A DNA stretch of 64,000 nt from Nevskia soli DSM 19509. GTDB lineage: Bacteria > Pseudomonadota > Gammaproteobacteria > Nevskiales > Nevskiaceae. The position numbers and the translations under genes were made by a program. The notes under the pieces are model-generated. The model was not told where the DNA came from and searched no databases. It was given only the letters and a program-made list of their open reading frames with translations. Below are positions 19,015 through 26,638 of this stretch, piece after piece (position 1 is the first letter of the stretch; each line of letters opens with the position of its first letter). The DNA lies in NCBI RefSeq assembly GCF_000711955.1, contig NZ_JONR01000010.1:134375-198374 (forward strand), in the 5' to 3' direction.

Positions 19015-20940
19015 ATGACCCCAGCCCAGCCCCTCCGCGTGCTCTCCGTCATCCCGCCGATGACGCAGCTCAACACGCCGTACCCGTCCACCGCCTACCT
19101 CACCGGCTTCCTGCGCTCGCGCGGCGTCGATGCGGTGCAGGAAGACCTGGCCCTGGCCCTGGTGCTGAAGCTGTTTTCGCCCGAGGGCCTGCGCGCCATC
19201 CACGACCGCATCGAAGCCCTGCCGCCGCGCAAGCGCTCGCCCCGGGTCAAGGCCTTCCACGCACAATTCGCGCGTTACCTGTCTACCGTCACCCCAGCCA
19301 TCGCCTTCCTGCAGGGGCGCGATTCCACCATCGGTCACCGCATCTGCGGCCGCAACTTCCTGCCCGAGGGGGCGCGCTTCGGCTCGCTCGACGTCTACAC
19401 CGCCGGAGAAGATGGCGACGAGGACGGCGGCGACGCCCTGGCCTGGGCCTTCGGCTCGCTCGGCGTGCAGGATCGCGCCCGCCATCTCGCCACCCTCTAC
19501 CTCAACGATCTCGCCGACGTACTGCGCGACGCGGTCGATCAGCGCTTCGAGTTCGTGCGCTACGCCGAGTCCCTGGCGCAGAGCCAGGCCAGCTTCGAGC
19601 CCCTGGCCGAAGCCCTGGCGGCCCCGCTCAATCTCGTCGACAGCACCCTGCATGAGTTGACCCTGGAAGCGCTGGCGCGGCACCAGCCGCAAGTGGCTCT
19701 GATCTCGGTGCCGTTCCCCGGCGCGGTCTACGCCGCCTTCCGCATCGCCCAGTCGATCAAGGCGCAGGACCCCTCCGTCGTCACCGTGCTCGGCGGCGGC
19801 TTCGTCAACACCGAACTGCGCGAACTGGCCGAACCGCGCGTGTTCGACTACTTCGACTACGTCAGCCTGGACGCCGGCGAGCGCCCGCTGCTGGCCCTGC
19901 TCGAACACCTGCGCGGCGAACGCCCGCAGGAGCGCCTGGTGCGCACCTTCGCCCGCGGCGCCGACGGCGCGGTGCGCTACATCGACTGCGGCGAGCCCGA
20001 CATCGCCTTCGCCGACATCGGCACCCCTACCTGGGACGGCCTGCCGCTGGATCGCTACCTGTCGGTGCTGGACATGCTCAATCCCATGCACCGCCTGTGG
20101 TCGGACGGCCGCTGGAACAAGCTCACCGTGGCCCACGGCTGCTACTGGAAGAAGTGCAGTTTCTGCGACGTCAGCCTCGACTACATCTCCCGCTACGACA
20201 CCGCCAGCGCCGCCATCCTGGTCGACCGCATCGAACGGATCGTGGCCGAGACCGGCCAGACCGGCTTCCATTTCGTCGACGAGGCGGCCCCGCCCAAGGC
20301 CCTCAAGACCCTCGCCGCCGAACTGCAAAGACGCCAGCTGTCGATTTCCTGGTGGGGCAATATCCGCTTCGAGAAATCCTTCACCCCGGAGTTGTGCCGG
20401 CAGCTCGCCGACAGCGGCTGCATCGCCATCTCCGGCGGCCTCGAGGTCGCCTCCGACCGCCTGCTCAAGTTGATGAAGAAAGGCGTCTCGGTGGAGCAGG
20501 TGGCCCGCGTCACCCGCGCCTTCACCGACGCCGGCATCCTGGTCCACGCCTACCTGATGTACGGCTTCCCCACGCAGACCGTGCAGGACACCGTCGACGC
20601 GCTGGAATACGTGCGCCAGCTGTTCGAGGCCGGCTGCATCCAGTCCGGCTTCTTCCACCGCTTCGCCTGCACCGTGCACTCGCCGGTGGGCCGCAACCCG
20701 GCGGAATACGGCGTCACCCTGGCGCCGCTGCCGCCGGTGTCCTTCGCCAAGAACGACATCGCCTTCATCGACCCGACCGGCGTCGACCACGACGAACTCG
20801 GCGCGGCGCTGAACAAGGCGCTCTACAACTACATGCACGGCATCGGCCTGGAAGAAGACGTGCGCAGCTGGTTCGACAGCCCGGTGCCGAAAACCAAGGT
20901 GCCGCGGCACCTGATCGCGAAGGCTTTCGCCGCTGCCTGA
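19015..20940 (+). CDS. B12-binding-domain radical SAM protein
   Basis: The 641-residue protein has an N-terminal region resembling a B12-binding Rossmann fold (VLSVIPPMTQLNTPYPSTAYLTGFLRSRG, and VVTVLGGGFVNTELRE near residue 260). The radical SAM core follows: the cluster ligands are Cys376, Cys381 and Cys384 (CYWKKCSFC), a CX4CX2C spacing rather than the common CX3CX2C. ISWWGNIRFE, ISGGLEVASDRLLKLMKKG and VHAYLMYGFPTQT complete the barrel. Such proteins perform radical methylation or rearrangement, but the substrate is not predictable here. It is a single gene, divergent from yajQ and convergent with rlmA. Confidence 0.85.
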   Translation: MTPAQPLRVLSVIPPMTQLNTPYPSTAYLTGFLRSRGVDAVQEDLALALVLKLFSPEGLRAIHDRIEALPPRKRSPRVKAFHAQFARYLSTVTPAIAFLQGRDSTIGHRICGRNFLPEGARFGSLDVYTAGEDGDEDGGDALAWAFGSLGVQDRARHLATLYLNDLADVLRDAVDQRFEFVRYAESLAQSQASFEPLAEALAAPLNLVDSTLHELTLEALARHQPQVALISVPFPGAVYAAFRIAQSIKAQDPSVVTVLGGGFVNTELRELAEPRVFDYFDYVSLDAGERPLLALLEHLRGERPQERLVRTFARGADGAVRYIDCGEPDIAFADIGTPTWDGLPLDRYLSVLDMLNPMHRLWSDGRWNKLTVAHGCYWKKCSFCDVSLDYISRYDTASAAILVDRIERIVAETGQTGFHFVDEAAPPKALKTLAAELQRRQLSISWWGNIRFEKSFTPELCRQLADSGCIAISGGLEVASDRLLKLMKKGVSVEQVARVTRAFTDAGILVHAYLMYGFPTQTVQDTVDALEYVRQLFEAGCIQSGFFHRFACTVHSPVGRNPAEYGVTLAPLPPVSFAKNDIAFIDPTGVDHDELGAALNKALYNYMHGIGLEEDVRSWFDSPVPKTKVPRHLIAKAFAAA

Positions 20941-20951
20941 GAAGAGAAAGC

Positions 20952-20980
20952 AGGGCGGCTTGTGGCCGCCGCTGCGCTGT
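20952..20980. repeat. 29-bp GGCGGC hairpin repeat, copy 1
   Basis: It matches 37441-37469 at 26 of 29 positions and can fold into a GGCGGC/GCCGCC hairpin. It lies between convergent genes and ends at the rlmA stop codon, so it may act as a two-way terminator. Confidence 0.7.
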
Positions 20981-21783
20981 TACACCTTCCGCAGCAACAT
21001 CAGGGAAAACGCCGCCTGCGTGAAAAACGTCTCCCGGCTTTCCAGCGCCGCCCGCTTCTCCGGCTTCGCCTTCCAGGCATAGGGCGTCATCTCCAGCAGC
21101 TGCCGCAGCGCCGGCTGCCCCAGGCTCAGGGAAACGCGTACCTCCTGCCGCGTATGCAGTTCGAACGCGCCCTCGAAGCCGGCCAGGAACTTGTCCGGCT
21201 CGTGCGGTTGCACCGTGTCGAACAGCTGCTCGCGCACGCTCCACAGGTGATCCGCCGCCGGCGTCACCACCAGCACATGGCCGCCGGGGCTCAGCACCCG
21301 CTGCATCTCGGCGATCTGCAACTGGCTGAACAGGCTGCACACGATGTCCACCGAGGCATCGGCCAGCGGCAGCAGGGCGGCGCTGCCGACCAGCCAGGTG
21401 ATGTCGAGGAAACGCTTCGCCGCCAGGCGGATCGCCGGCTTGGCGATGTCCAGGCCGATCACCTCCGGCGCCGCCGCCGTGAATGCGCCTGTGTAGTAGC
21501 CCTCGCCGCAGCCGACATCGAGCAGGGCCTGCGCTCCCAGCGGCGCCAGCAGGGCCACGCAAGCCTCGCGCAGCGGCTGGTAGTGCCCGGCCTGCAGGAA
21601 CGCGCGTCGCGCCATCACCATCTCCGCGCTGTCGCCCGGCTCCAGGCTGTTCTTGTGCTGCACCGGCAGCAGGTTCACATAGCCCCCGCGGGCCACGTCG
21701 AAGCTGTGCCCCCAGGGACACTTCCACACCGCAGGCTGGCGCTGCAGGGGCTGGCGGCACAGGGGGCAGATGATGCGGAGCAT
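20980..21783 (-). CDS. rlmA: 23S rRNA (guanine-N1)-methyltransferase RlmA family
   Basis: The ATG at 21783 gives MLRIICPLCRQPLQ, the expected N-terminus; the longer open frame is not conserved. The product is 267 residues. An N-terminal zinc ribbon is visible (CPLC ... WKCPWGHSFD), followed by YVNLLPVQHKNS. The methyltransferase motif I is ALLDVGCGEGYYTG, and VDIVCSLFSQ lies in the later core. RlmA methylates G745 (or G748 in some groups) of 23S rRNA. It is convergent with the radical SAM gene and divergent from the WS/DGAT gene. Confidence 0.94.
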   Translation of the reverse strand: MLRIICPLCRQPLQRQPAVWKCPWGHSFDVARGGYVNLLPVQHKNSLEPGDSAEMVMARRAFLQAGHYQPLREACVALLAPLGAQALLDVGCGEGYYTGAFTAAAPEVIGLDIAKPAIRLAAKRFLDITWLVGSAALLPLADASVDIVCSLFSQLQIAEMQRVLSPGGHVLVVTPAADHLWSVREQLFDTVQPHEPDKFLAGFEGAFELHTRQEVRVSLSLGQPALRQLLEMTPYAWKAKPEKRAALESRETFFTQAAFSLMLLRKV

Positions 21784-21946
21784 GGGCGGCGGCGGTCGGG
21801 ACTGCGCAAAGCCTAGCGGCTTATCCGGCCGCGCACATCTGCCGCGTACATTGTCCAGGGGCATCGGGCGCGATGCGGCACACAGCATTGCCCGCCGCGC
21901 CGGGTTAAAGTGCTGGGCAAAGCAGGTCAATAACTCAGGAGGACAT

Positions 21947-23326
21947 ATGAAGAGGCTCAAGCCGCTCGACGCGGCCTGGCTGCTGGTGGAGTCGCGTGAT
22001 ACGCCGATGCACGTCGCCGGCCTGCAGATCTTCAGTCAGCCGAAGAACGCCAAGGCCAGCTTCCTGCGCGACCTGATCGACCGCTTCAGGGCCGACTCCA
22101 CCTTCGTGCCGCCCTGGAACCTGCGCCTGGCCGAGTCCCCCCTGAGCGGCCTGTTCCCGGCCTGGGAGATCGACAAGAACGTCGATCTCGACTACCACGT
22201 GCGCCATTCCGCCCTGCCCGAGCCGGGCGGCGAGCGCGAGCTGGGCGTGCTGGTGTCGCGCCTGCACAGCCACCCGCTGGACCTGAAGCGGCCGCTGTGG
22301 GAATGCCACCTGATCGAAGGCCTGGAAGGCGGCCGTTTCGCCCTCTATACCAAGATGCACCATGCGCTGATGGACGGCATGGCCGGCATGCGCATGATCC
22401 AGCGCGCCATGTCCGAGTCCCCGCGCAATCGCGAAATCGTGCCGCCCTGGTCCCTGGGCAGCCTCAAGCAGCGCGGCGACAGTGCCGGCGGTTCGCTGTC
22501 GGAGCGTCTTGGCGCGCTGTACCAGAACGTGCGCGAACAGGCGGAAACCCTGCCCGAAGTGGGCCGCGCCATGGCCCAGGTCTGGGGGCGGGGCAAGGAC
22601 GCAGACCCGGCGCTGGTGCGGCCCTTCAACGCGCCCAAGTCGGTGCTCAACGGCCGCGTCACCGCGCCGCGCCGCTTCGCCACCCAGCAATACGAAATGA
22701 CCCGGCTGCGCGTCCTGGCGAAGAAGGCCGGGGTCACGCTCAACGACATCGTGCTGTCGATCTGCGCGGGCGCCCTGCGCCGTTTCCTCGACGAGTCCGG
22801 TGAGCTGCCGGCCGAGGCGCTCACCGCCGGCCTGCCGGTGTCGATCCGGCCGCAGGGCGACGACAGCGTCGGCACCGCCATCACCTTCATCCTCGGCAAC
22901 CTGGCCACCGACGTGGCCGATCCGCGCGAGCGCCTGGAGAAGATCCGCATCTCCACCGTGCATGCCAAGGAGCATCTCCAGGGCCTGCGCAAGACCAGCC
23001 TCAACAACTACACCTCGGCCTTCATGGGTCCCTTCATCCTCAGCCTGATGACCGGCCTGGGCGGGCGCGGCCGCCCCATGTTCAACGTCACCATCTCCAA
23101 TGTGCCGGGACCGGAGAAGCCCCTGTACTTCGCCGGCGCGCGGCTGGAGGCGATGTACCCCATCTCCCTGCTCAGCCACGGCCAGGCCCTGAATATCACC
23201 TGCGTCAGCTACGCCGGCACGCTCAACTTCGGTTACACCGGCTGCCGCGACACCCTGCCGCACATGCAGCGCCTGGCGGTCTATACCGGCGAGGCGCTGG
23301 AGGAGTTGGAGCAGGCTTACAGCTGA
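21947..23326 (+). CDS. Wax ester synthase / acyl-CoA:diacylglycerol acyltransferase (WS/DGAT)
   Basis: The ATG at 21947 is preceded by a strong AGGAGGA site (21937-21943) and gives MKRLKPLDAAWLLVESRDTPMHVAGLQIF, the normal start of the family; the product is 459 residues. The catalytic HHALMDG motif is at residues 138-144. The PLW motif (RPLWECHLIEG) precedes it, and LNDIVLSICAGALRRFL and FNVTISNVPGPEKPLYFAGA follow. The enzyme forms wax esters or triacylglycerols from acyl-CoA, indicating neutral-lipid storage. Such genes are common in Nevskiales, Marinobacter, Acinetobacter and actinobacteria. Lipid enzymes also lie nearby (acyltransferase at 17.3 kb, cfa at 26.6 kb). Confidence 0.95.
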   Translation: MKRLKPLDAAWLLVESRDTPMHVAGLQIFSQPKNAKASFLRDLIDRFRADSTFVPPWNLRLAESPLSGLFPAWEIDKNVDLDYHVRHSALPEPGGERELGVLVSRLHSHPLDLKRPLWECHLIEGLEGGRFALYTKMHHALMDGMAGMRMIQRAMSESPRNREIVPPWSLGSLKQRGDSAGGSLSERLGALYQNVREQAETLPEVGRAMAQVWGRGKDADPALVRPFNAPKSVLNGRVTAPRRFATQQYEMTRLRVLAKKAGVTLNDIVLSICAGALRRFLDESGELPAEALTAGLPVSIRPQGDDSVGTAITFILGNLATDVADPRERLEKIRISTVHAKEHLQGLRKTSLNNYTSAFMGPFILSLMTGLGGRGRPMFNVTISNVPGPEKPLYFAGARLEAMYPISLLSHGQALNITCVSYAGTLNFGYTGCRDTLPHMQRLAVYTGEALEELEQAYS

Positions 23327-23414
23327 AGGCTGGGCAGTTCCCCCGGCCGTGGTTTAAACGCGGCCGCCGCTTCGCGCATCCCACTGCCTGCGGCAGGGAA
23401 AAGGGGGAGGGCGC

Positions 23415-24641
23415 ATGGCGGTGACAAGCATCGACCGGCTGGGGGAACAGGCCGCCAGCGGCGCGGTGGTGCGGGTCGCCAACCGCATCGGTTCGATCGA
23501 CCTGATGCGCGGTATCGTCATGATCATCATGGCGATCGACCACGTGCGCGATTTCTGGGATCCCACGCCCTACGATCCCGCCGACCTGGGCAAGGCCTCG
23601 GCGGCGCTGTTCCTGACCCGCTGGATCACCCACTTCTGCGCCCCGACCTTCATGTTCCTGGCCGGCACCAGCGCCTGGCTCTATGCCCGCAACACCGGCG
23701 CCACGCGCGGCGAACTGCAGCGTTTCCTGCTCACACGCGGCCTGTGGCTGGTGCTGCTGGAATTGACCGTGGTCAGCTTCAGCTGGCGCTTCGACTTCAA
23801 CGGCCTGGTGCTGCAGGTGATCTGGGCGCTGGGCTGGTGCATGGCCCTGCTGGCGGCCCTGCTGTTCCTGCCCAGGCGCGCCATCGCCGCCTTCGGCCTG
23901 CTGCTGGTGTTCGGCCACAACGCCTTCGACGGCATCCACTACGAGGACGTTGCCGCCTATGGCGCCGGCTGGGGCTGGCTGTGGGCGGCAGCGCACGAAT
24001 TCCACGCCGCGCCGGTGACCGCCTCGGGCTACATGGTGGCGCTGGGCTATCCCCTGGTGCCCTGGGTCGGCGTCATGGCCCTGGGCTATTGCTTCGGCGA
24101 GCTGCTGGAGCTGCCGCCGCAGGAGCGCGACCGCTGGATGCGTCGTCTCGGGCTGGCCGCCGTCGCCCTGTTCCTGCTGTTGCGGCTGAGCAATTTCTAC
24201 GGCGAGTCGCAGCCGTGGCTGAGCAACCCGCGCGGCCCGCTGTACACGGCGCTGGGCGTGCTCAACGTCACCAAGTACCCGCCCTCCCTGCTGTACCTGC
24301 TGATGACCCTGGGTCCGGTCCTGCTCCTGCTGCCCTGGCTGGAGAAACAGCGCGGAGCCTGGGTGCGTCTGGTAAGCGTGTTCGGCCGGGTGCCGTTCTT
24401 CTTCTACCTGCTGCACCTGCCCCTGTTGCACCTGGGCGCCTGGATTGCCGCGAAGCTCGTCTACGGCGTCGGCGCGCAACCCGCGTTTCTCACCCCGTCC
24501 CTGCCTGCGGGATACGAGCCCAGCCTGTTGCGCCTGTACATCGTCTGGGCGCTGACCATCCTGATCCTCTACCCGCCATGCCGCTGGTACGCCGGCTACA
24601 AGAGCCGGCACAAGGACTACTGGTGGCTCAGCTATCTCTGA
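23415..24641 (+). CDS. DUF1624/heparan-alpha-glucosaminide acetyltransferase-like membrane protein
   Basis: The 408-residue protein has about nine to ten membrane segments. It starts with RIGSIDLMRGIVMIIMAIDHVRDFW, a segment shared by DUF1624 and YeiB-type acyltransferase families. A conserved His lies in DHVRDF, and further motifs are FLAGTSAWLYA and FGRVPFFFYLLHLPLLHL. Eukaryotic relatives acetylate glucosamine in lysosomal membranes, while bacterial substrates are generally unknown. It follows the WS/DGAT gene by 88 bp in the same direction and could be co-transcribed, but no functional link is shown. Confidence 0.8.
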   Translation: MAVTSIDRLGEQAASGAVVRVANRIGSIDLMRGIVMIIMAIDHVRDFWDPTPYDPADLGKASAALFLTRWITHFCAPTFMFLAGTSAWLYARNTGATRGELQRFLLTRGLWLVLLELTVVSFSWRFDFNGLVLQVIWALGWCMALLAALLFLPRRAIAAFGLLLVFGHNAFDGIHYEDVAAYGAGWGWLWAAAHEFHAAPVTASGYMVALGYPLVPWVGVMALGYCFGELLELPPQERDRWMRRLGLAAVALFLLLRLSNFYGESQPWLSNPRGPLYTALGVLNVTKYPPSLLYLLMTLGPVLLLLPWLEKQRGAWVRLVSVFGRVPFFFYLLHLPLLHLGAWIAAKLVYGVGAQPAFLTPSLPAGYEPSLLRLYIVWALTILILYPPCRWYAGYKSRHKDYWWLSYL

Positions 24642-24695
24642 GCGGGGACGTTCCGGGGAGCGGCACCGCTCCCCGGAACTCAACCGTCCCCACCT

Positions 24696-25013
24696 TCAAC
24701 CTGCCTGCGGCGGGGCCACCATGAAGGCCGCGACCGGCGCGGGGGCGAATTTCCCCGCCGCTGCGTCGGCGGGCGATGCGCCGCCGCGGGCCAGCTGCGG
24801 CTTGAGCACCGCGGCCACGAACGCATCGCTGGCATTGCTGCCGTCGTCCGCGGCAGGGGTGGATGCGGCCGGCGGGGTGCGCAGCTCCGCGGTCAGCACG
24901 GTGCTGATGAAAAGATCGGCGGCGTTGGCTGATTGAGCCTGCGCCGGCATCGAGGTTGCGGACACCAGCAAGGCCAAGGCGGCACCGCGGGACAGGGTTT
25001 GGATCGTGTTCAT
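24696..25013 (-). CDS. Small secreted protein of unknown function
   Basis: The ATG at 25013 gives 105 residues with a clear signal peptide (MNTIQTLSRGAALALLVSA... cleaved near AQA-QS). The mature part is low in complexity, rich in Ala and Pro, and contains two similar segments, ADLFISTVLTAELRTPP and SDAFVAAVLKPQLARG, suggesting an internal duplication. I do not recognise a family. It follows the 54-residue membrane peptide gene by 28 bp and may share its promoter and MarR-type control. Confidence 0.65.
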   Translation of the reverse strand: MNTIQTLSRGAALALLVSATSMPAQAQSANAADLFISTVLTAELRTPPAASTPAADDGSNASDAFVAAVLKPQLARGGASPADAAAGKFAPAPVAAFMVAPPQAG

Positions 25014-25041
25014 GTGATTCTCCAATCTGGATGATGGTTGC

Positions 25042-25206
25042 TCAAACCGCTTTGATCGGATGCGCGTGAGCCGATAGCGCAAACCGTTTCCGTTTCGCGC
25101 CCGCCAACCGGGCGAACACGAACGGGGACAACAACAGGTGGTAAGGCGCCAGCACCGCCAGCGCGCCCAGGGTGATAGCAGCAAGGATGTCGAAAATCAC
25201 GGGCAT
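25042..25206 (-). CDS. 54-residue small membrane protein
   Basis: This short frame runs from ATG 25206 to TGA 25042. It encodes a hydrophobic stretch (residues 3-32, MPVIFDILAAITLGALAVLA then YHLLLSPFVFA) followed by a basic segment (AKRKR) and the tail AHPIKAV. That is one or two membrane segments with a cytoplasmic basic anchor. A MarR-type operator candidate lies 8 bp upstream of its start, inside the gap behind marR. No family is recognised. It is supported by the gene-like layout and its membership in a short same-strand row, not by homology. Confidence 0.55.
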   Translation of the reverse strand: MPVIFDILAAITLGALAVLAPYHLLLSPFVFARLAGAKRKRFALSAHAHPIKAV

Positions 25207-25214
25207 CTCGAATT

Positions 25215-25230
25215 AGGTGTAGTTACACAT
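25215..25230. promoter_or_regulatory. Candidate MarR operator, copy 2
   Basis: AGGTGTAGTTACACAT is an imperfect palindrome that shares 12 of 16 positions with the perfect palindrome in front of marR (25667-25682). It lies just upstream of the 54-residue membrane peptide gene. Confidence 0.6.
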
Positions 25231-25245
25231 ATTTAGTCAAAAAAA

Positions 25246-25665
25246 TCAGCCCACCCTCGACGCCAGGCTCAAGGTCTGGGCTGCGGCGGGCGGCAGTCTG
25301 GCAGTCATTGCCTGCTGCGCCTGTCGCCATAGCGGCAGCGCCGCCCGGGCCGCGGCTCTACCCTTGGTCGTGATGGCGATCATTTTCACGCGGCGGTCCT
25401 CGCCGCTGTCGACCCGCACATAGCCGGCGGACAGCAGCGGCTCCAGGTTGCGGCTCAGCGTGGTCCGCTCCATGCCGAGATACTCGGCGGCCTGGTTGAC
25501 CGAGCTGGTGCCGGCGTTGAGCAGGAAGGCCAGCAGGGTGAATTGCGTGCTGCGCAGCCCGCTCTCGCGCAGTTGCCGGTCGTAAAACTGGGTGATGGCC
25601 CGTGCCGCGCGGCGTGCGGCAAAGCACAGGCAGTCATCACATTCGAGGAATTCTGTTTGATTCAT
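25246..25665 (-). CDS. MarR-family transcriptional regulator
   Basis: I prefer the ATG at 25665 (MNQTEFLECDDCLCFAARRAARAITQFYDRQL); an ATG at 25680 lies inside the operator palindrome. The product is about 139 residues. The winged helix is visible as LRSTQFTLLAFLLNAGTSSVNQAAEYLGMERTTLSRNLEPLLSAGYVRVDSGEDRRVKMIAITTKGRAA. Three cysteines in the first 20 residues (ECDDCLC) could act as a redox or thiol sensor, as in some MarR proteins; this is inference. A palindrome sits at its 5' end and a related site lies in front of the next gene on the same strand. Confidence 0.9.
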   Translation of the reverse strand: MNQTEFLECDDCLCFAARRAARAITQFYDRQLRESGLRSTQFTLLAFLLNAGTSSVNQAAEYLGMERTTLSRNLEPLLSAGYVRVDSGEDRRVKMIAITTKGRAAARAALPLWRQAQQAMTARLPPAAAQTLSLASRVG

Positions 25666-25666
25666 A

Positions 25667-25682
25667 AGGTGTATATACACCT
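25667..25682. promoter_or_regulatory. Perfect 16-bp palindrome, MarR operator candidate, copy 1
   Basis: AGGTGTATATACACCT is a perfect palindrome lying one base upstream of the marR start codon. Binding of MarR here would block its own transcription. A related site is at 25215-25230. Confidence 0.7.
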
Positions 25683-25739
25683 AAATCGGTGGAGCGGTCA
25701 AGTCTTCAGGCGTCTCATCCGCAGCCGGCTCTGGCCCGG

Positions 25740-26246
25740 CTAAACGTTTCCGGCGTTGCGGCGCGAACGAATCGCCAGCAGCCGCAGCGGCGGGCGCAGG
25801 ATGAAATAAAGGGCGGCGCCCACCGGCGGCGCGGCCAGGCACCAGATGCCGACGCCGCCGAGGGCGATGCCGGCGAAGTCGGCGATGAATTGCAGCGGCC
25901 CCGCCCTGAAGCGCTCCATCAGCTGCGGGATCGACAGCGCCAGGTGCGGCGCCCCCAGCCATTCACCGGCGCGGTACAGCGGGATCAACAACAGGATTTG
26001 CAGGGGATAGCACAGGTAGTTCGCCAGCTGGATGATGGGCTGATTCAGCCGCAGCCACAGCGCCGCGGCTGTGCACAGCAGGGTGGTCGAGCCGAGGATC
26101 GGGAAGGTGGCGAGGACGCAGCCGAGCGCCACCGTCAGGGCGATCTTCTCCGGCGTGATGCCCTGCCGGAACTGCGCCACGATGAGGTCGACCACGTGCC
26201 GCTTCCACCAGCTGCGCTGAGCCGTGGCCTGCGCCGGCTGTCTCAT
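25740..26246 (-). CDS. DUF2062 membrane protein
   Basis: The ATG at 26246 overlaps the stop of the preceding DUF1475 gene (ATGA). The 168-residue product has RQGITPEKIALTVALGCVLATFPILGSTTLLCTAAALWLRLNQPIIQLANYL, which is the DUF2062 signature, then about three more hydrophobic segments. DUF2062 proteins are inner-membrane proteins of unknown function, often near lipid or glycosyltransferase genes. Here it is the last gene of the row FAD oxidase, DUF1365, cfa, DUF1475, DUF2062. Confidence 0.88.
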   Translation of the reverse strand: MRQPAQATAQRSWWKRHVVDLIVAQFRQGITPEKIALTVALGCVLATFPILGSTTLLCTAAALWLRLNQPIIQLANYLCYPLQILLLIPLYRAGEWLGAPHLALSIPQLMERFRAGPLQFIADFAGIALGGVGIWCLAAPPVGAALYFILRPPLRLLAIRSRRNAGNV

Positions 26247-26575
26247 TCGCGGCGCAGCAGCAGTGCTTCGATGCCGCCGTCGGGCGGCGTGCGGTACAGC
26301 TGCAGCAGCATGTAGCCGGCGATGGCGATATTGCCCAGGCCGAAGATCAGCAGCAGCCACACCCCGCGCGCCAGATTCGAGCGTTCCTTGTAGGCCACCC
26401 ACAGCCAGAAGGTGAAGAAGGCGAGGTAGGTGTCCACCAGGGTGGCGATGAACCAGGGGTGCCCGACTACCGCTTGCGGCGTCTTCCAGAACGGCATCTG
26501 CAGCGATGCCCAGGTGGTGGTGCAAAGGATGGCGATCAGCGCCAGCGCGAATATCAGCTTGAGCCTGCCGGTCAT
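26243..26575 (-). CDS. DUF1475 membrane protein
   Basis: This 110-residue protein has three hydrophobic segments. The core PWFIATLVDTYLAFFTFWLWVAYKERS followed by IAIAGYMLLQLYR resembles DUF1475 proteins of plants and bacteria, whose function is unknown. It begins 63 bp after the cfa stop and its end overlaps the DUF2062 start, so it is part of the same lipid-modification row. Confidence 0.82.
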   Translation of the reverse strand: MTGRLKLIFALALIAILCTTTWASLQMPFWKTPQAVVGHPWFIATLVDTYLAFFTFWLWVAYKERSNLARGVWLLLIFGLGNIAIAGYMLLQLYRTPPDGGIEALLLRRE

Positions 26576-26638
26576 GCCGTGCTCCGGTCCATGGGAAAAA
26601 AGCCGCCGCGCCGGGCGCGGCGGCGGATCGCGGCAAGG

